From: GWB2-37-7 sp049684915
GTDB taxonomy: Bacteria > Bacillota > Clostridia > Lutisporales > Lutisporaceae
Assembly (NCBI GenBank): GCA_049684915.1
Contig: JBAVGO010000063.1
Coordinates: forward strand, 1 to 5,375
DNA: 5,375 nucleotides
Direction of reading: 5' to 3'
Positions 1 through 5,375 of this stretch are shown here, in pieces. Numbering within the stretch: the first letter of the stretch is position 1; each line of letters opens with the position of its first letter. The notes under the pieces were generated by a model. That model had not been told where the DNA came from, did no database searches, and saw only the letters and a list, made by a program, of their open reading frames with translations. The position numbers and the translations under genes are program-made.

Positions 1-473
1 GAGTATACTTAGACTCAGCTGTTACTGCTCTTGTTACTGGTACAGCTTATGAATTAACTTACACAGCAGGAACAATAGCAGACTCACAAGCCCTTGTATA
101 TGATACAACAACTGGTGCTAACAAGGTTAAGTTTGGTGGCACAAGTGCAGCAAATGCAAAGGCTACAATAGTAGCAGTTCAAGGTATCAATACAACAACA
201 GTAAAGGTGTTCTTAAGTGAAGCAATTGATACAGCTACATCAGCAGAAACAGTAGCTGCAACATATGCTGTATACGCTATAGGCACAACTACAGTTGCAG
301 GAACTGTAACTACCGCAGTTTATAGTGCGGATGATAATTCAGTAACATTAACTTTAGGTGCAGCTCTTAATCCAGCAGTTATCTATGACTTAAGAGTTAT
401 AGGTTCAATGAAGGATATGAATCAACAAGCTATGGACATCACAGTATCATATAACTTCACAGTAGGACAATAG
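1..473 (+). CDS. C-terminal part of a secreted/surface protein with bacterial Ig-like (Big_5/SbsA-type) repeats, 5' partial
   Basis: The open frame enters from the left edge (first full codon at base 3), gives 156 residues and ends in TAG at 471-473. The composition is typical of S-layer and other surface proteins: very rich in Thr, Ala and Val, no Cys, no membrane segment. Residues about 57-155 read as one beta-sandwich module: a 'TTVKVFLSEAID' strand opening, then 'DNSVTLTLGAALNPAVIYDLR', then 'GSMKDMNQQAMD', matching the Big_5/SbsA plan (functional strand, 'tvtlt...l.....Y.l.v', 'kD..g..'). Residues 1-50 look like the end of a preceding similar module ('TAYELTYTAGTIADSQ'). The protein ends directly after the last beta strand, with no LPXTG motif or C-terminal SLH repeat, so any wall anchor must be N-terminal and off-window. 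Likely role: structural surface or adhesin-like protein. The family call is by pattern only. A GTG at 207 lies inside a module and is not a start. A terminator follows immediately, so this gene ends its transcription unit. Confidence 0.75.
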   Translation, partial: VYLDSAVTALVTGTAYELTYTAGTIADSQALVYDTTTGANKVKFGGTSAANAKATIVAVQGINTTTVKVFLSEAIDTATSAETVAATYAVYAIGTTTVAGTVTTAVYSADDNSVTLTLGAALNPAVIYDLRVIGSMKDMNQQAMDITVSYNFTVGQ

Positions 474-487
474 TATTAAGTAATAAG

Positions 488-526
488 AAAGGGCAATCTA
501 AGAAATTAGATTAGCCCTTTTTTTTT
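488..526 (+). terminator. Intrinsic terminator of the surface-protein gene
   Basis: Left arm AAAGGGCAATCTAA (488-501) pairs with right arm TTAGATTAGCCCTTT (506-520), with one bulged T in the right arm. The loop is GAAA (502-505), a stable GNRA tetraloop. A run of nine T (518-526) overlaps the end of the right arm. It starts 14 nt after the stop codon. This is a textbook rho-independent terminator and separates the surface-protein gene from the TolC-like operon. Confidence 0.93.
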
Positions 527-548
527 ATGCTTATTTTTCTCAGACATG

Positions 549-578
549 TTTATTTTCATAACGTACTTGAGGTATAAT
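549..578 (+). promoter_or_regulatory. Candidate sigma-A promoter for the TolC-like operon
   Basis: A perfect TATAAT -10 box lies at 573-578. The best -35 candidate is weak (TTTATT, 549-554, spacer 18), and there is no extended -10 TG. With normal geometry transcription would start near base 585, at the first base of the ribosome binding site, leaving a leader of only about 14 nt. The location between a strong terminator and a well-supported gene start favours a promoter somewhere here. The exact box is less certain. Confidence 0.4.
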
Positions 579-584
579 GATGAA

Positions 585-593
585 AAAGGAGGG
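585..593 (+). promoter_or_regulatory. Ribosome binding site that fixes a TTG start
   Basis: AAAGGAGGG is followed by 5 nt and then TTG at 599-601. The next codons encode a Lys-containing n-region and a hydrophobic core of a signal peptide, so this SD decides in favour of the TTG. There is no ATG in that frame nearby that would preserve the signal peptide. Confidence 0.85.
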
Positions 594-598
594 ATATT

Positions 599-1792
599 TT
601 GAAATATTCAAAATGGGTAGCGGTCACAGTTATTATTTCATTAATGTTTGTCAATATAGTGGCAGCTGATACATATACAAGCAAGCAATCACTTATAGAA
701 ACCGCCATAAAGAACTCTTCTGAATTGCTATTACAACGCAATTCACTGAATAGCCTCAAGGAAAACTTACATTCTTTAAATTATTATGTTGAACATCGAC
801 AAAACGAAGCCCTTTCATATCAACGCTACTATTACCTTATAAGGATGGAAAAACATACTCTTGAAGAAATGAAAGAAATTGAGCAGCTACAGTCTATAAT
901 ATTTGTGCCTCTATCAGAAAATGAGAAAACAAGAGTCGTTATTGATACAAAAAATAATATTTATGAAACTGAATATGCAATATTTACTGCTCAAAATAAT
1001 GAAAACTCTATTAAAAATAATATCTATATGAGTATAAATGAGTTATATAGCGAATTACTAAAAATTGATACAGCCATAAGTAACCAAAAACTATCCATTC
1101 AAAAACTTAATTTAAATTACCGCAATGCTAAACTGAAGTTATATCAGGGTAAAATCTCACAGAGCGATTATAAAAAAATTAGTCTTACCTTGAATATATC
1201 TAATGTAGGATTAGAGAAATTAAATAAGCAAAGGAAAGTTGTTGAACATAAGCTAAATAGATATTTAGGTTCGTCTCAAGCTATTAGTATCATTACTGAT
1301 AGGACTTTGGAAGAGTCCTATAAAAAGCTTGACAGTTTACAATATTATTTAGATTATGCTATAGCACATAATATACAAATGCTAAATGCAACAAAATATT
1401 ATAGCTTCACAGAGCAAAAATATCAAAGCTCAAAACAAATTGAGCATTTAATTGGCAGTCGTTTGACTGATGATAGCATGTTAAGCATGGAAAATGCAGG
1501 CTATGAGCTTGAGGAAATAAAGCTTGATACATATATTCAAGTAAATAATCTATACAATACGATACTTAATGACTTGAATCAAATAGAGAGAACAAATCAG
1601 CTCTATGAATATTATAAATATAAAAATAATGAAGGTCAAAACAAATATAAGCTAGGACAAATTTCAGAATATGAACTGTCTCAGAACAATTTGAATTATT
1701 ATAATAGCATAGGAAACTACTATAATGCGAGAATAGATGCAGAGCTTACTTATCAGAAGCTTCTTAATATATGTGGATTTCTCCTTTACTAA
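599..1792 (+). CDS. Secreted TolC-superfamily (OEP-like) alpha-helical protein 1, lacking the beta-barrel segments
   Basis: This 397-aa protein starts at TTG. A Sec signal peptide is visible: Lys at residues 2 and 5, hydrophobic core about 6-20, likely cleavage after V-A-A at 23. The rest is predicted almost entirely helical and rich in Asn, Tyr, Lys and Glu, with a single Cys near the end. Two internal repeats show the TolC / outer membrane efflux plan. 'LYQGKISQSDY' (181-191) is followed by a long helix ending 'LNRYLG' (219-224). 'YKLGQISEYEL' (350-360) is followed by a helix ending 'LLNICG' (388-393). In TolC-type proteins these Gly-containing motifs are the hairpin tips facing the membrane fusion protein. 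The stretches where TolC has its beta-hairpins (around 85-125 and 275-305) are short, polar and helical, with no amphipathic strand pattern. It is therefore unlikely to form an outer-membrane barrel. It is probably an exported tunnel or scaffold subunit. It is co-transcribed with the next gene (35-nt gap). Membership of the superfamily is fairly secure; the function is inferred. Confidence 0.8.
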   Translation: MKYSKWVAVTVIISLMFVNIVAADTYTSKQSLIETAIKNSSELLLQRNSLNSLKENLHSLNYYVEHRQNEALSYQRYYYLIRMEKHTLEEMKEIEQLQSIIFVPLSENEKTRVVIDTKNNIYETEYAIFTAQNNENSIKNNIYMSINELYSELLKIDTAISNQKLSIQKLNLNYRNAKLKLYQGKISQSDYKKISLTLNISNVGLEKLNKQRKVVEHKLNRYLGSSQAISIITDRTLEESYKKLDSLQYYLDYAIAHNIQMLNATKYYSFTEQKYQSSKQIEHLIGSRLTDDSMLSMENAGYELEEIKLDTYIQVNNLYNTILNDLNQIERTNQLYEYYKYKNNEGQNKYKLGQISEYELSQNNLNYYNSIGNYYNARIDAELTYQKLLNICGFLLY

Positions 1793-1812
1793 TATCAAAC
1801 TAATTTGTCAAC

Positions 1813-1822
1813 AGGAGGAGGG
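1813..1822 (+). promoter_or_regulatory. Ribosome binding site of the second TolC-like gene
   Basis: AGGAGGAGGG contains two overlapping Shine-Dalgarno cores and lies 5 nt before the ATG at 1828. It sits in the 35-nt gap after the first TolC-like gene. The gap shows no terminator, which supports an operon with independent, strong initiation of the second gene. Confidence 0.85.
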
Positions 1823-1827
1823 TAATA

Positions 1828-2934
1828 ATGAAAAGATTCTTATTTATTATATTTGTGTTGCTCCTTTTACCTTTAACAGCTTATGCAGATTTTACAAATA
1901 GTAATGAACCAGTAATCAACCTAAGTATAGATGATGCAATAAGCAGATTAGAACAAGGAAACCCAGAGCTGGAGCTAATCAAGAAAAAGATTGTAATTTA
2001 TGAGAAAAAATACAAAACTGCACTGGAACAGGCTGAGAGGGCAGGAAACATGCAGGGATATAGTGAAAAGCTTAACATACAATACAGGGAGGAAGAACGG
2101 TTAAACTGGCAGCTGAGAGCATTAGAGCTTGATGATATTCGTAATCAATACCATACTACTTTATTGAATAAGAAATATTACTTAAAGCAACTATATTTTA
2201 ATATTCTAATATCCCAGAATGAGTTTGATCTAATTAATACTGAAATAACTAATATTGATAAAAAAGTTCAAGAATTAAATGCTAAAATCAAGTTGGGAAA
2301 AGCATTAGAGAATGATAGAAAGCTTTTGAATGCTGAAAAGCTTATGCTGACAAACCAAAAAAATGAAGTTAAAAAGCAAATTGAAAGCGCTATGATAAAT
2401 TTGAAAAAAGAGCTAGGCATCGAGATTTCAAAGCAAATCAGACTACAGAACTCTCTTCAGGAATATAAAATTATGGATTCTATTAATATAGATGAGAGGA
2501 TTAGCGATGCTGTTAAGCACGACTTTGAATTTCTAAAGCTTGATAGAAGGTATAAATTAAAAGCTTTGGAAAAACAGATAATTTTAGAGAACACAGCTAA
2601 TAGAGACTCCTTAGATATGACTTCTTATGATATAGCATTATTTGAAATTGAAGCACAGATTAAGAGCAAGCAGGCTAGTATCGCTGGAGACCTTTGGATA
2701 GAATACAATACGTTGTTAATACTAGAAGATAATATTAAGCTTGAGGAATTGAATCTGGAGCTTGAAAAGCTAAATTATGATGCGACACAGGCAAAGGTAA
2801 AGCTTGGCATGATGGACATTGCTACAGAGTACACTTCCCGAGTAGCTTACAATAGACAGAAGAATAATTTGCAGCGTGCAAAATACAACTACTTATTAGC
2901 AGCTGAGCAGTTAAGCGAAAAGCTGGAAATATGA
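1828..2934 (+). CDS. Secreted TolC-superfamily (OEP-like) alpha-helical protein 2, lacking the beta-barrel segments
   Basis: This 368-aa protein has a clear Sec signal peptide (Lys-Arg at 2-3, core 4-17, cleavage after A-Y-A at 20). The N-terminal segment 'NLSIDDAISRLEQGNPELEL' (31-50) is the classic start of outer membrane efflux proteins (L-s-l-d-e-A-i ... n-n-P-e-l). Two repeats follow. The tip motif 'IKLGKALENDR' (154-164) leads to a helix ending 'LKKELG' (192-197). The tip motif 'VKLGMMDIATEY' (324-335) leads to 'QRAKYNYLLAAEQLSEKL' (349-366), which closely resembles the last TolC helix (A-r-y-n-Y-l...L). There is no Cys, lipobox or C-terminal anchor. The beta-hairpins of TolC are replaced by short charged helical links (about 70-85 and 255-268), and the mature length of 348 residues is well below the roughly 420-470 of barrel-bearing members. 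It shares architecture but little sequence with the upstream protein, so the two probably act together. It is the last gene before a hairpin and a convergent MacAB-like operon. Likely role: extracytoplasmic tunnel or adaptor of an exporter (inference). Confidence 0.87.
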   Translation: MKRFLFIIFVLLLLPLTAYADFTNSNEPVINLSIDDAISRLEQGNPELELIKKKIVIYEKKYKTALEQAERAGNMQGYSEKLNIQYREEERLNWQLRALELDDIRNQYHTTLLNKKYYLKQLYFNILISQNEFDLINTEITNIDKKVQELNAKIKLGKALENDRKLLNAEKLMLTNQKNEVKKQIESAMINLKKELGIEISKQIRLQNSLQEYKIMDSINIDERISDAVKHDFEFLKLDRRYKLKALEKQIILENTANRDSLDMTSYDIALFEIEAQIKSKQASIAGDLWIEYNTLLILEDNIKLEELNLELEKLNYDATQAKVKLGMMDIATEYTSRVAYNRQKNNLQRAKYNYLLAAEQLSEKLEI

Positions 2935-2944
2935 ATAGATAGAT

Positions 2945-2977
2945 AAATGCCCCTTACGGACTCTGTAAGGGGCATTT
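2945..2977. terminator. Shared bidirectional terminator between convergent operons
   Basis: AAATGCCCCTTAC (2945-2957) and GTAAGGGGCATTT (2965-2977) form a perfect 13-bp inverted repeat with a 7-nt loop. It fills most of the 55-nt gap between the two convergent stop codons. Downstream T tracts are weak on both strands (three T from the stem, then a mixed TC-rich or AT-rich stretch), but the stem with five consecutive G:C pairs is strong. Its position suggests it ends both the TolC-like operon (+) and the ABC transporter operon (-). Confidence 0.8.
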
Positions 2978-2989
2978 GCCATTTCTCAA

Positions 2990-4198
2990 CTATTCATACC
3001 TCAAAGCTTCTATAGGATCAAGCTTTGCAGCCTTATTGGCAGGGTACAGTCCAAAGAATATGCCTACAGCTGATGAGAAGCCGAAGGATATAAGTATAAT
3101 CTGTAGCGATACACCTGGGGTTACATTTATAAGCTTTCCAATCAAGAAGCCCAAGCTTATACCCAATGTCATACCTATAGCTCCACCTATAAGACAGAGT
3201 ATTAATGACTCAGTAAGAAACTGTAGCATAATGTCCTTGTTCTGTGCACCTAGGGCTTTGCGTATGCCAATTTCTCTGGTTCTCTCAGTGACTGATACCA
3301 GCATGATATTCATTACTCCTATACCGCCAACCAGCAGCGATATACCGGCTATTGCACCTATTACTAAGGTAAAGGTCTGAAGTACGTTATTTATCATTTC
3401 TAGCTGCTTGAAGCCTTCCTCGGCAGCATATTTGCCTTCGTTTCTATGTACCTTCTCTAGCACTCTGACAATTTTAGATGATATTTCTGTAGCTTTTTCC
3501 ATATCGTTTATCATTACTGACATAGCACTGATATCAGTACGAGTCAGTATTTTGTCGGTTACTGTTATTGGGATATATATTATAGCAGGCATATTGTCAC
3601 CAAACATAGCAGCCAAACCTGAATTTGAAGACTTTGTAACGCCTATAATTGATACGTTGAGGTTGTTGCTGCCTACTGCTAGTTTTACCCTCTGCCCTAT
3701 TGCACTTTGATTTGGAAATAGCTTTTGTGCAGATATATCGTCTATAACAATTACATTTCGTAGGGTTTGCACATCTCTTTTATTTAAGAATCTCCCCTCA
3801 AGCATATCTACTTTGCTAAGATCAGTATATGACTCATTTATGCCGCTTATGGAAGCATCCTTAGTTTTGCTTTCTGTCTTTACAGAACCAAAATCTCCAT
3901 TGCTAAGTACTACTGAGGTGACCTCAGGTATTTTTTCTTTTATGAGCTCTGCATCCTGTAGTGTAAAGTAATCTCTTTCTTCTATAACTTTATTTTTTGA
4001 TTTTATACTAATGTTGATTACGTTTGTACCTATGCTTTCAAACTCACCTGTGATAGCTTTTTTGCCACCTTCTCCAATAGATACTATGGTAATTACTGAA
4101 GAAATACCAATAATAATTCCCAGCATAGTAAGGAAGGAACGCATTTTGTTTGCCATTACGCTTTGAAGAGCTGACTTAAAGCTTTCCATTATACTCAT
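2990..4198 (-). CDS. MacB/YknZ-type ABC transporter permease (MacB_PCD plus FtsX domains)
   Basis: This 402-aa membrane protein has the full MacB-type permease plan. A short cytoplasmic N-terminus ends in 'MANKMRSFLTMLGIIIGISSV' -type sequence (15-35) that begins TM1 (about 20-41). A large extracytoplasmic domain spans about 42-270 ('IGEGGKKAI', 'VDMLEGRFLNKRDV', 'IGVTKSS'). TM2 lies at about 275-300, followed by the conserved cytoplasmic motif 'VTERTREIGIRKALGA' (303-318) that couples to the ATPase. TM3 (about 330-355) and TM4 (about 363-385) follow, and the protein ends in 'PANKAAKLDPIEALRYE' (386-402). Length and ending are normal for the family. Unlike E. coli MacB, the ATPase is a separate protein, encoded just upstream, as in Bacillus YknYZ. 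Start and preceding stop share one A (TAATG), so translation is probably coupled. MacB-type proteins do not move substrate through the membrane; they couple cytoplasmic ATP hydrolysis to an extracytoplasmic fusion protein (family knowledge). The substrate is unknown; peptides, toxins and lipid-linked molecules are typical. Confidence 0.95.
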   Translation of the reverse strand: MSIMESFKSALQSVMANKMRSFLTMLGIIIGISSVITIVSIGEGGKKAITGEFESIGTNVINISIKSKNKVIEERDYFTLQDAELIKEKIPEVTSVVLSNGDFGSVKTESKTKDASISGINESYTDLSKVDMLEGRFLNKRDVQTLRNVIVIDDISAQKLFPNQSAIGQRVKLAVGSNNLNVSIIGVTKSSNSGLAAMFGDNMPAIIYIPITVTDKILTRTDISAMSVMINDMEKATEISSKIVRVLEKVHRNEGKYAAEEGFKQLEMINNVLQTFTLVIGAIAGISLLVGGIGVMNIMLVSVTERTREIGIRKALGAQNKDIMLQFLTESLILCLIGGAIGMTLGISLGFLIGKLINVTPGVSLQIILISFGFSSAVGIFFGLYPANKAAKLDPIEALRYE

Positions 4199-4905
4199 TA
4201 GTCATTCCCTCCTTTAATTATTCTATTTTCGTTTATTTTATCAGATATTATCATTCCATCACGAAACACAATGCTTCTCTTGGTATGTAAAGCGATGTCA
4301 GCCTCATGTGTAACCATTATGATTGTAGCACCTTCATTGTTTAAGTTTTCAAATATATCCATTATTTCTTCGCTTGATTTTGTATCCAGATTGCCTGTAG
4401 GTTCATCTGCTAATATGATATCGGGATTGTTTACAAGAGCCCTTGCAATAGCTACTCTTTGTTTTTGTCCTCCAGAAAGCTCATTGGGTCTGTGATCCAT
4501 TCTATCCTCTAGACCTACTCTTTTCAAGGCTGACTTAGCTGCCTTCACCCTTTCTGCATGACTTATACCTGCATACATCATGGGAAGCTGTACATTATCC
4601 AAGGCTGTAAGTCTCGGCAGTAGATTGAAGGCTTGGAAAACAAAACCTATTTTTTTATTTCTTATAACAGCAAGCTCACTGTCATTCATTGTGGATACAT
4701 CTTGACCGCCTAATACATATTTGCCCTCAGTAAGCTTATCCAAGCAGCCTAATATATTCATCAGGGTCGATTTTCCTGAGCCTGAGGCACCCATAACAGC
4801 TAAATATTCTTTTTCTGCAACTTCAAAGTTTACATTTTTTAAAGCTTCTACCTGTATTTTGCCCGTATCGTATATCTTTCTAAGTTCTTCTATCTTGATA
4901 ATCAT
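4198..4905 (-). CDS. ABC transporter ATPase, MacB/LolD/YknY family
   Basis: This 235-aa cytoplasmic ATP-binding subunit has every motif intact: A-loop Tyr12, Walker A 'GASGSGKST' (39-47), Q-loop Gln91 in 'GFVFQAFNLLP', signature 'LSGGQKQR' (143-150), Walker B 'IILADEPT' (163-170) with catalytic Glu168, D-loop 'GNLD' (171-174) and switch His200 in 'MVTHE'. The 'GFVFQAFNLLPRLTALDNVQLPMMYAG' -type region (87-113) is diagnostic of the LolD/MacB/YknY group of lipoprotein, macrolide and peptide exporters. It should dimerise and drive the permease encoded immediately downstream, whose start overlaps its stop by one base. The membrane fusion protein gene ends one base before its start region (stop ending at 4907, ATG from 4905), so the three genes form one tight operon. 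Its SD lies within the end of the fusion-protein gene. Substrate specificity cannot be read from the ATPase. Confidence 0.97.
   Translation of the reverse strand: MIIKIEELRKIYDTGKIQVEALKNVNFEVAEKEYLAVMGASGSGKSTLMNILGCLDKLTEGKYVLGGQDVSTMNDSELAVIRNKKIGFVFQAFNLLPRLTALDNVQLPMMYAGISHAERVKAAKSALKRVGLEDRMDHRPNELSGGQKQRVAIARALVNNPDIILADEPTGNLDTKSSEEIMDIFENLNNEGATIIMVTHEADIALHTKRSIVFRDGMIISDKINENRIIKGGND
4207..4215 (-). promoter_or_regulatory. Ribosome binding site of the permease gene
   Basis: On the minus strand AAAGGAGGG lies 8 nt before the ATG at 4198-4196, inside the last codons of the ATPase gene. It selects the first Met rather than the Met three codons downstream. Confidence 0.85.
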
Positions 4906-4906
4906 T

Positions 4907-5375
4907 CTATTTTCCTCCTGTCGCTCTCACTTTGTCTCCTTCTTTTAATGCTGCAGGAGGATTCTTGATGTAGGTATCGTTTTCTTTTAATCCTTCTAGA
5001 ACTTGTATGTCAAACTCGGTTTCGGTGCCTATCTTTATATATCTTTTTACTGCTTTGCCGTTTTGTACTACATATATGAAGCTTTTACCTTCCTGATCCT
5101 CTTCTAGAGCCTCGAAGCTTATTGAGATAGCTTCCTTTGTCTCTACAAGTACGATATCTACATCAGCCTCATAACCAGCCTTTATTTTATCATCAGGATT
5201 GCTGATGGATACTTCTACATTTACCTTTGCTTCCTTGTTAGTACCTGTAAAGCTTATTTCTGCGGCCTCTCCGATGCTTGAAACTGTACCTTCATAAGTT
5301 TTATCCAGCCCTTTAATCTTTACTTCAGCACGTTGTCCTTGGCTTATTTGGATGGCATCATACTGGCTTACACTT
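4907..5375 (-). CDS. Membrane fusion (periplasmic adaptor-like) protein of MacA/YknX/HlyD type, C-terminal part (5' end off-window)
   Basis: On the minus strand an open frame enters from the right edge (first full codon 5374-5372) and gives 155 residues before TAG at 4909-4907. The first visible segment, 'YDAIQISQGQRAEVKIKG' followed by 'TYEGTVSSIGEAAE' (about 5-38), is the beta-barrel domain of RND/ABC membrane fusion proteins, whose consensus is 'D...i..Gq.v.v.......f.G.V..I'. 'VEVSISNPDDKIKAGYEADVDI' -type sequence (53-73) continues that domain ('v.v.i.n.d..lk.Gm.a.v.i'). The membrane-proximal domain follows, with 'SFIYVVQNGKAVKRYIKIG' (98-116) and 'IQVLEGLKENDTYI' (122-135), and the protein ends 'LKEGDKVRATGGK'. 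The lipoyl and coiled-coil hairpin domains and the N-terminal membrane anchor lie off-window. The role inferred from family and context is the extracytoplasmic adaptor of the YknXYZ/MacAB-like transporter. Whether its hairpin carries the Arg-Leu-Ser motif for TolC docking cannot be seen here. The operon promoter is also off-window. Confidence 0.93.
   Translation of the reverse strand, partial: SVSQYDAIQISQGQRAEVKIKGLDKTYEGTVSSIGEAAEISFTGTNKEAKVNVEVSISNPDDKIKAGYEADVDIVLVETKEAISISFEALEEDQEGKSFIYVVQNGKAVKRYIKIGTETEFDIQVLEGLKENDTYIKNPPAALKEGDKVRATGGK
4914..4919 (-). promoter_or_regulatory. Ribosome binding site of the ATPase gene, embedded in the upstream gene
   Basis: On the minus strand AGGAGG lies 8 nt before the ATG at 4905-4903. 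The same bases are read as the Thr-Gly-Gly codons just before the stop of the membrane fusion protein, so ribosomes finishing that gene terminate next to this start. Confidence 0.85.

Noticed and set aside
207..473. A separate small gene starting at GTG 207
   Set aside because: The same frame is open from the left edge with continuous Ig-like composition, and the GTG lies inside a repeat module with no ribosome binding site. It is the end of a longer gene.
556..759. Minus-strand reading frame of 67 codons
   Set aside because: It is antisense to the promoter region and the signal-peptide end of the first TolC-like gene, with no recognisable domain. It is a shadow of real coding sequence.
599..2934. 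Reading the two helical proteins as generic coiled-coil proteins (SMC-like, flagellar or peptidoglycan hydrolase regulators)
   Set aside because: Both have signal peptides and two internal repeats with matching Gly tip motifs and 'L..LG' repeat ends, and the second has the typical efflux-protein N-terminus. This fits the TolC superfamily much better than a simple coiled coil.
2976..3710. Plus-strand reading frames at 2976-3380 and 3408-3710
   Set aside because: Both lie antisense to the well-supported permease gene. Their Pro/Ser/Ile-rich translations are typical of the complement of membrane-segment codons.
2990..4905. Reading the ATPase-permease pair as the cell-division complex FtsE-FtsX
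   Set aside because: The permease has the MacB-type large extracytoplasmic domain (about 230 residues), its 'ERTREIGIRKALGA' and 'P.EALRYE' motifs, and a membrane fusion protein partner. FtsX is shorter, and FtsEX operons do not carry such a partner.
4271..4948. Plus-strand reading frames at 4271-4495 and 4721-4948
   Set aside because: Both are antisense to the ATPase gene with its full set of conserved motifs, and the second also runs into the complement of the fusion-protein end. Neither shows a domain.
1..5375. CRISPR arrays, tRNA or rRNA genes, insertion sequences, attachment sites
   Set aside because: No spaced direct repeats, no cloverleaf-like segments, no transposase reading frame and no terminal inverted repeats were seen. 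Nearly all of the window is accounted for by protein-coding genes.

Overview
The window looks like a low-GC, AT-rich Gram-positive chromosome, most likely a clostridial Firmicute. The clues are strong AGGAGG-type ribosome binding sites, a TTG start, AT-rich codon choice, a surface protein with bacterial Ig-like (SbsA/Big_5-type) repeats, and a MacAB-type exporter split into three genes as in Bacillus YknXYZ. The species, and whether the cell has one membrane or two, cannot be read from this window.

Layout. (1) Bases 1-473 (+) are the 3' end of a secreted or surface (S-layer-like) protein, closed by a strong intrinsic terminator with a GAAA tetraloop (488-526). (2) A short intergenic region holds a TATAAT box and a strong ribosome binding site. 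It leads into a two-gene operon (599-1792 and 1828-2934, +) encoding two different secreted, almost wholly alpha-helical proteins of the TolC / outer membrane efflux protein superfamily. (3) A perfect 13-bp inverted repeat (2945-2977) separates this operon from a convergent one. (4) The minus strand carries, in transcription order, the 3' end of a membrane fusion protein (MacA/YknX-like, 5375-4907), an ABC ATPase (LolD/YknY-like, 4905-4198) and a MacB/FtsX-type permease (YknZ-like, 4198-2990). These three genes are packed with 1-nt gaps or overlaps.

Functional reading. The minus-strand operon is a complete MacAB-like mechanotransmission ABC transporter: the ATPase drives a four-TM permease with a large extracytoplasmic domain, and the fusion protein forms an extracytoplasmic conduit. 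In diderm bacteria such pumps dock onto TolC. Here the convergent neighbour encodes two TolC relatives. Both keep the repeated helical-hairpin plan and the glycine-containing tip motifs that in TolC face the fusion protein, but they show no room for the two beta-hairpins that build the outer-membrane barrel. This gives the most interesting hypothesis in the window: a tripartite-like exporter in which a barrel-less TolC-like alpha-tunnel, perhaps a hetero-oligomer, extends a YknXYZ-type pump through the cell wall or S-layer zone. The gene content is seen directly; the assembly is inference.
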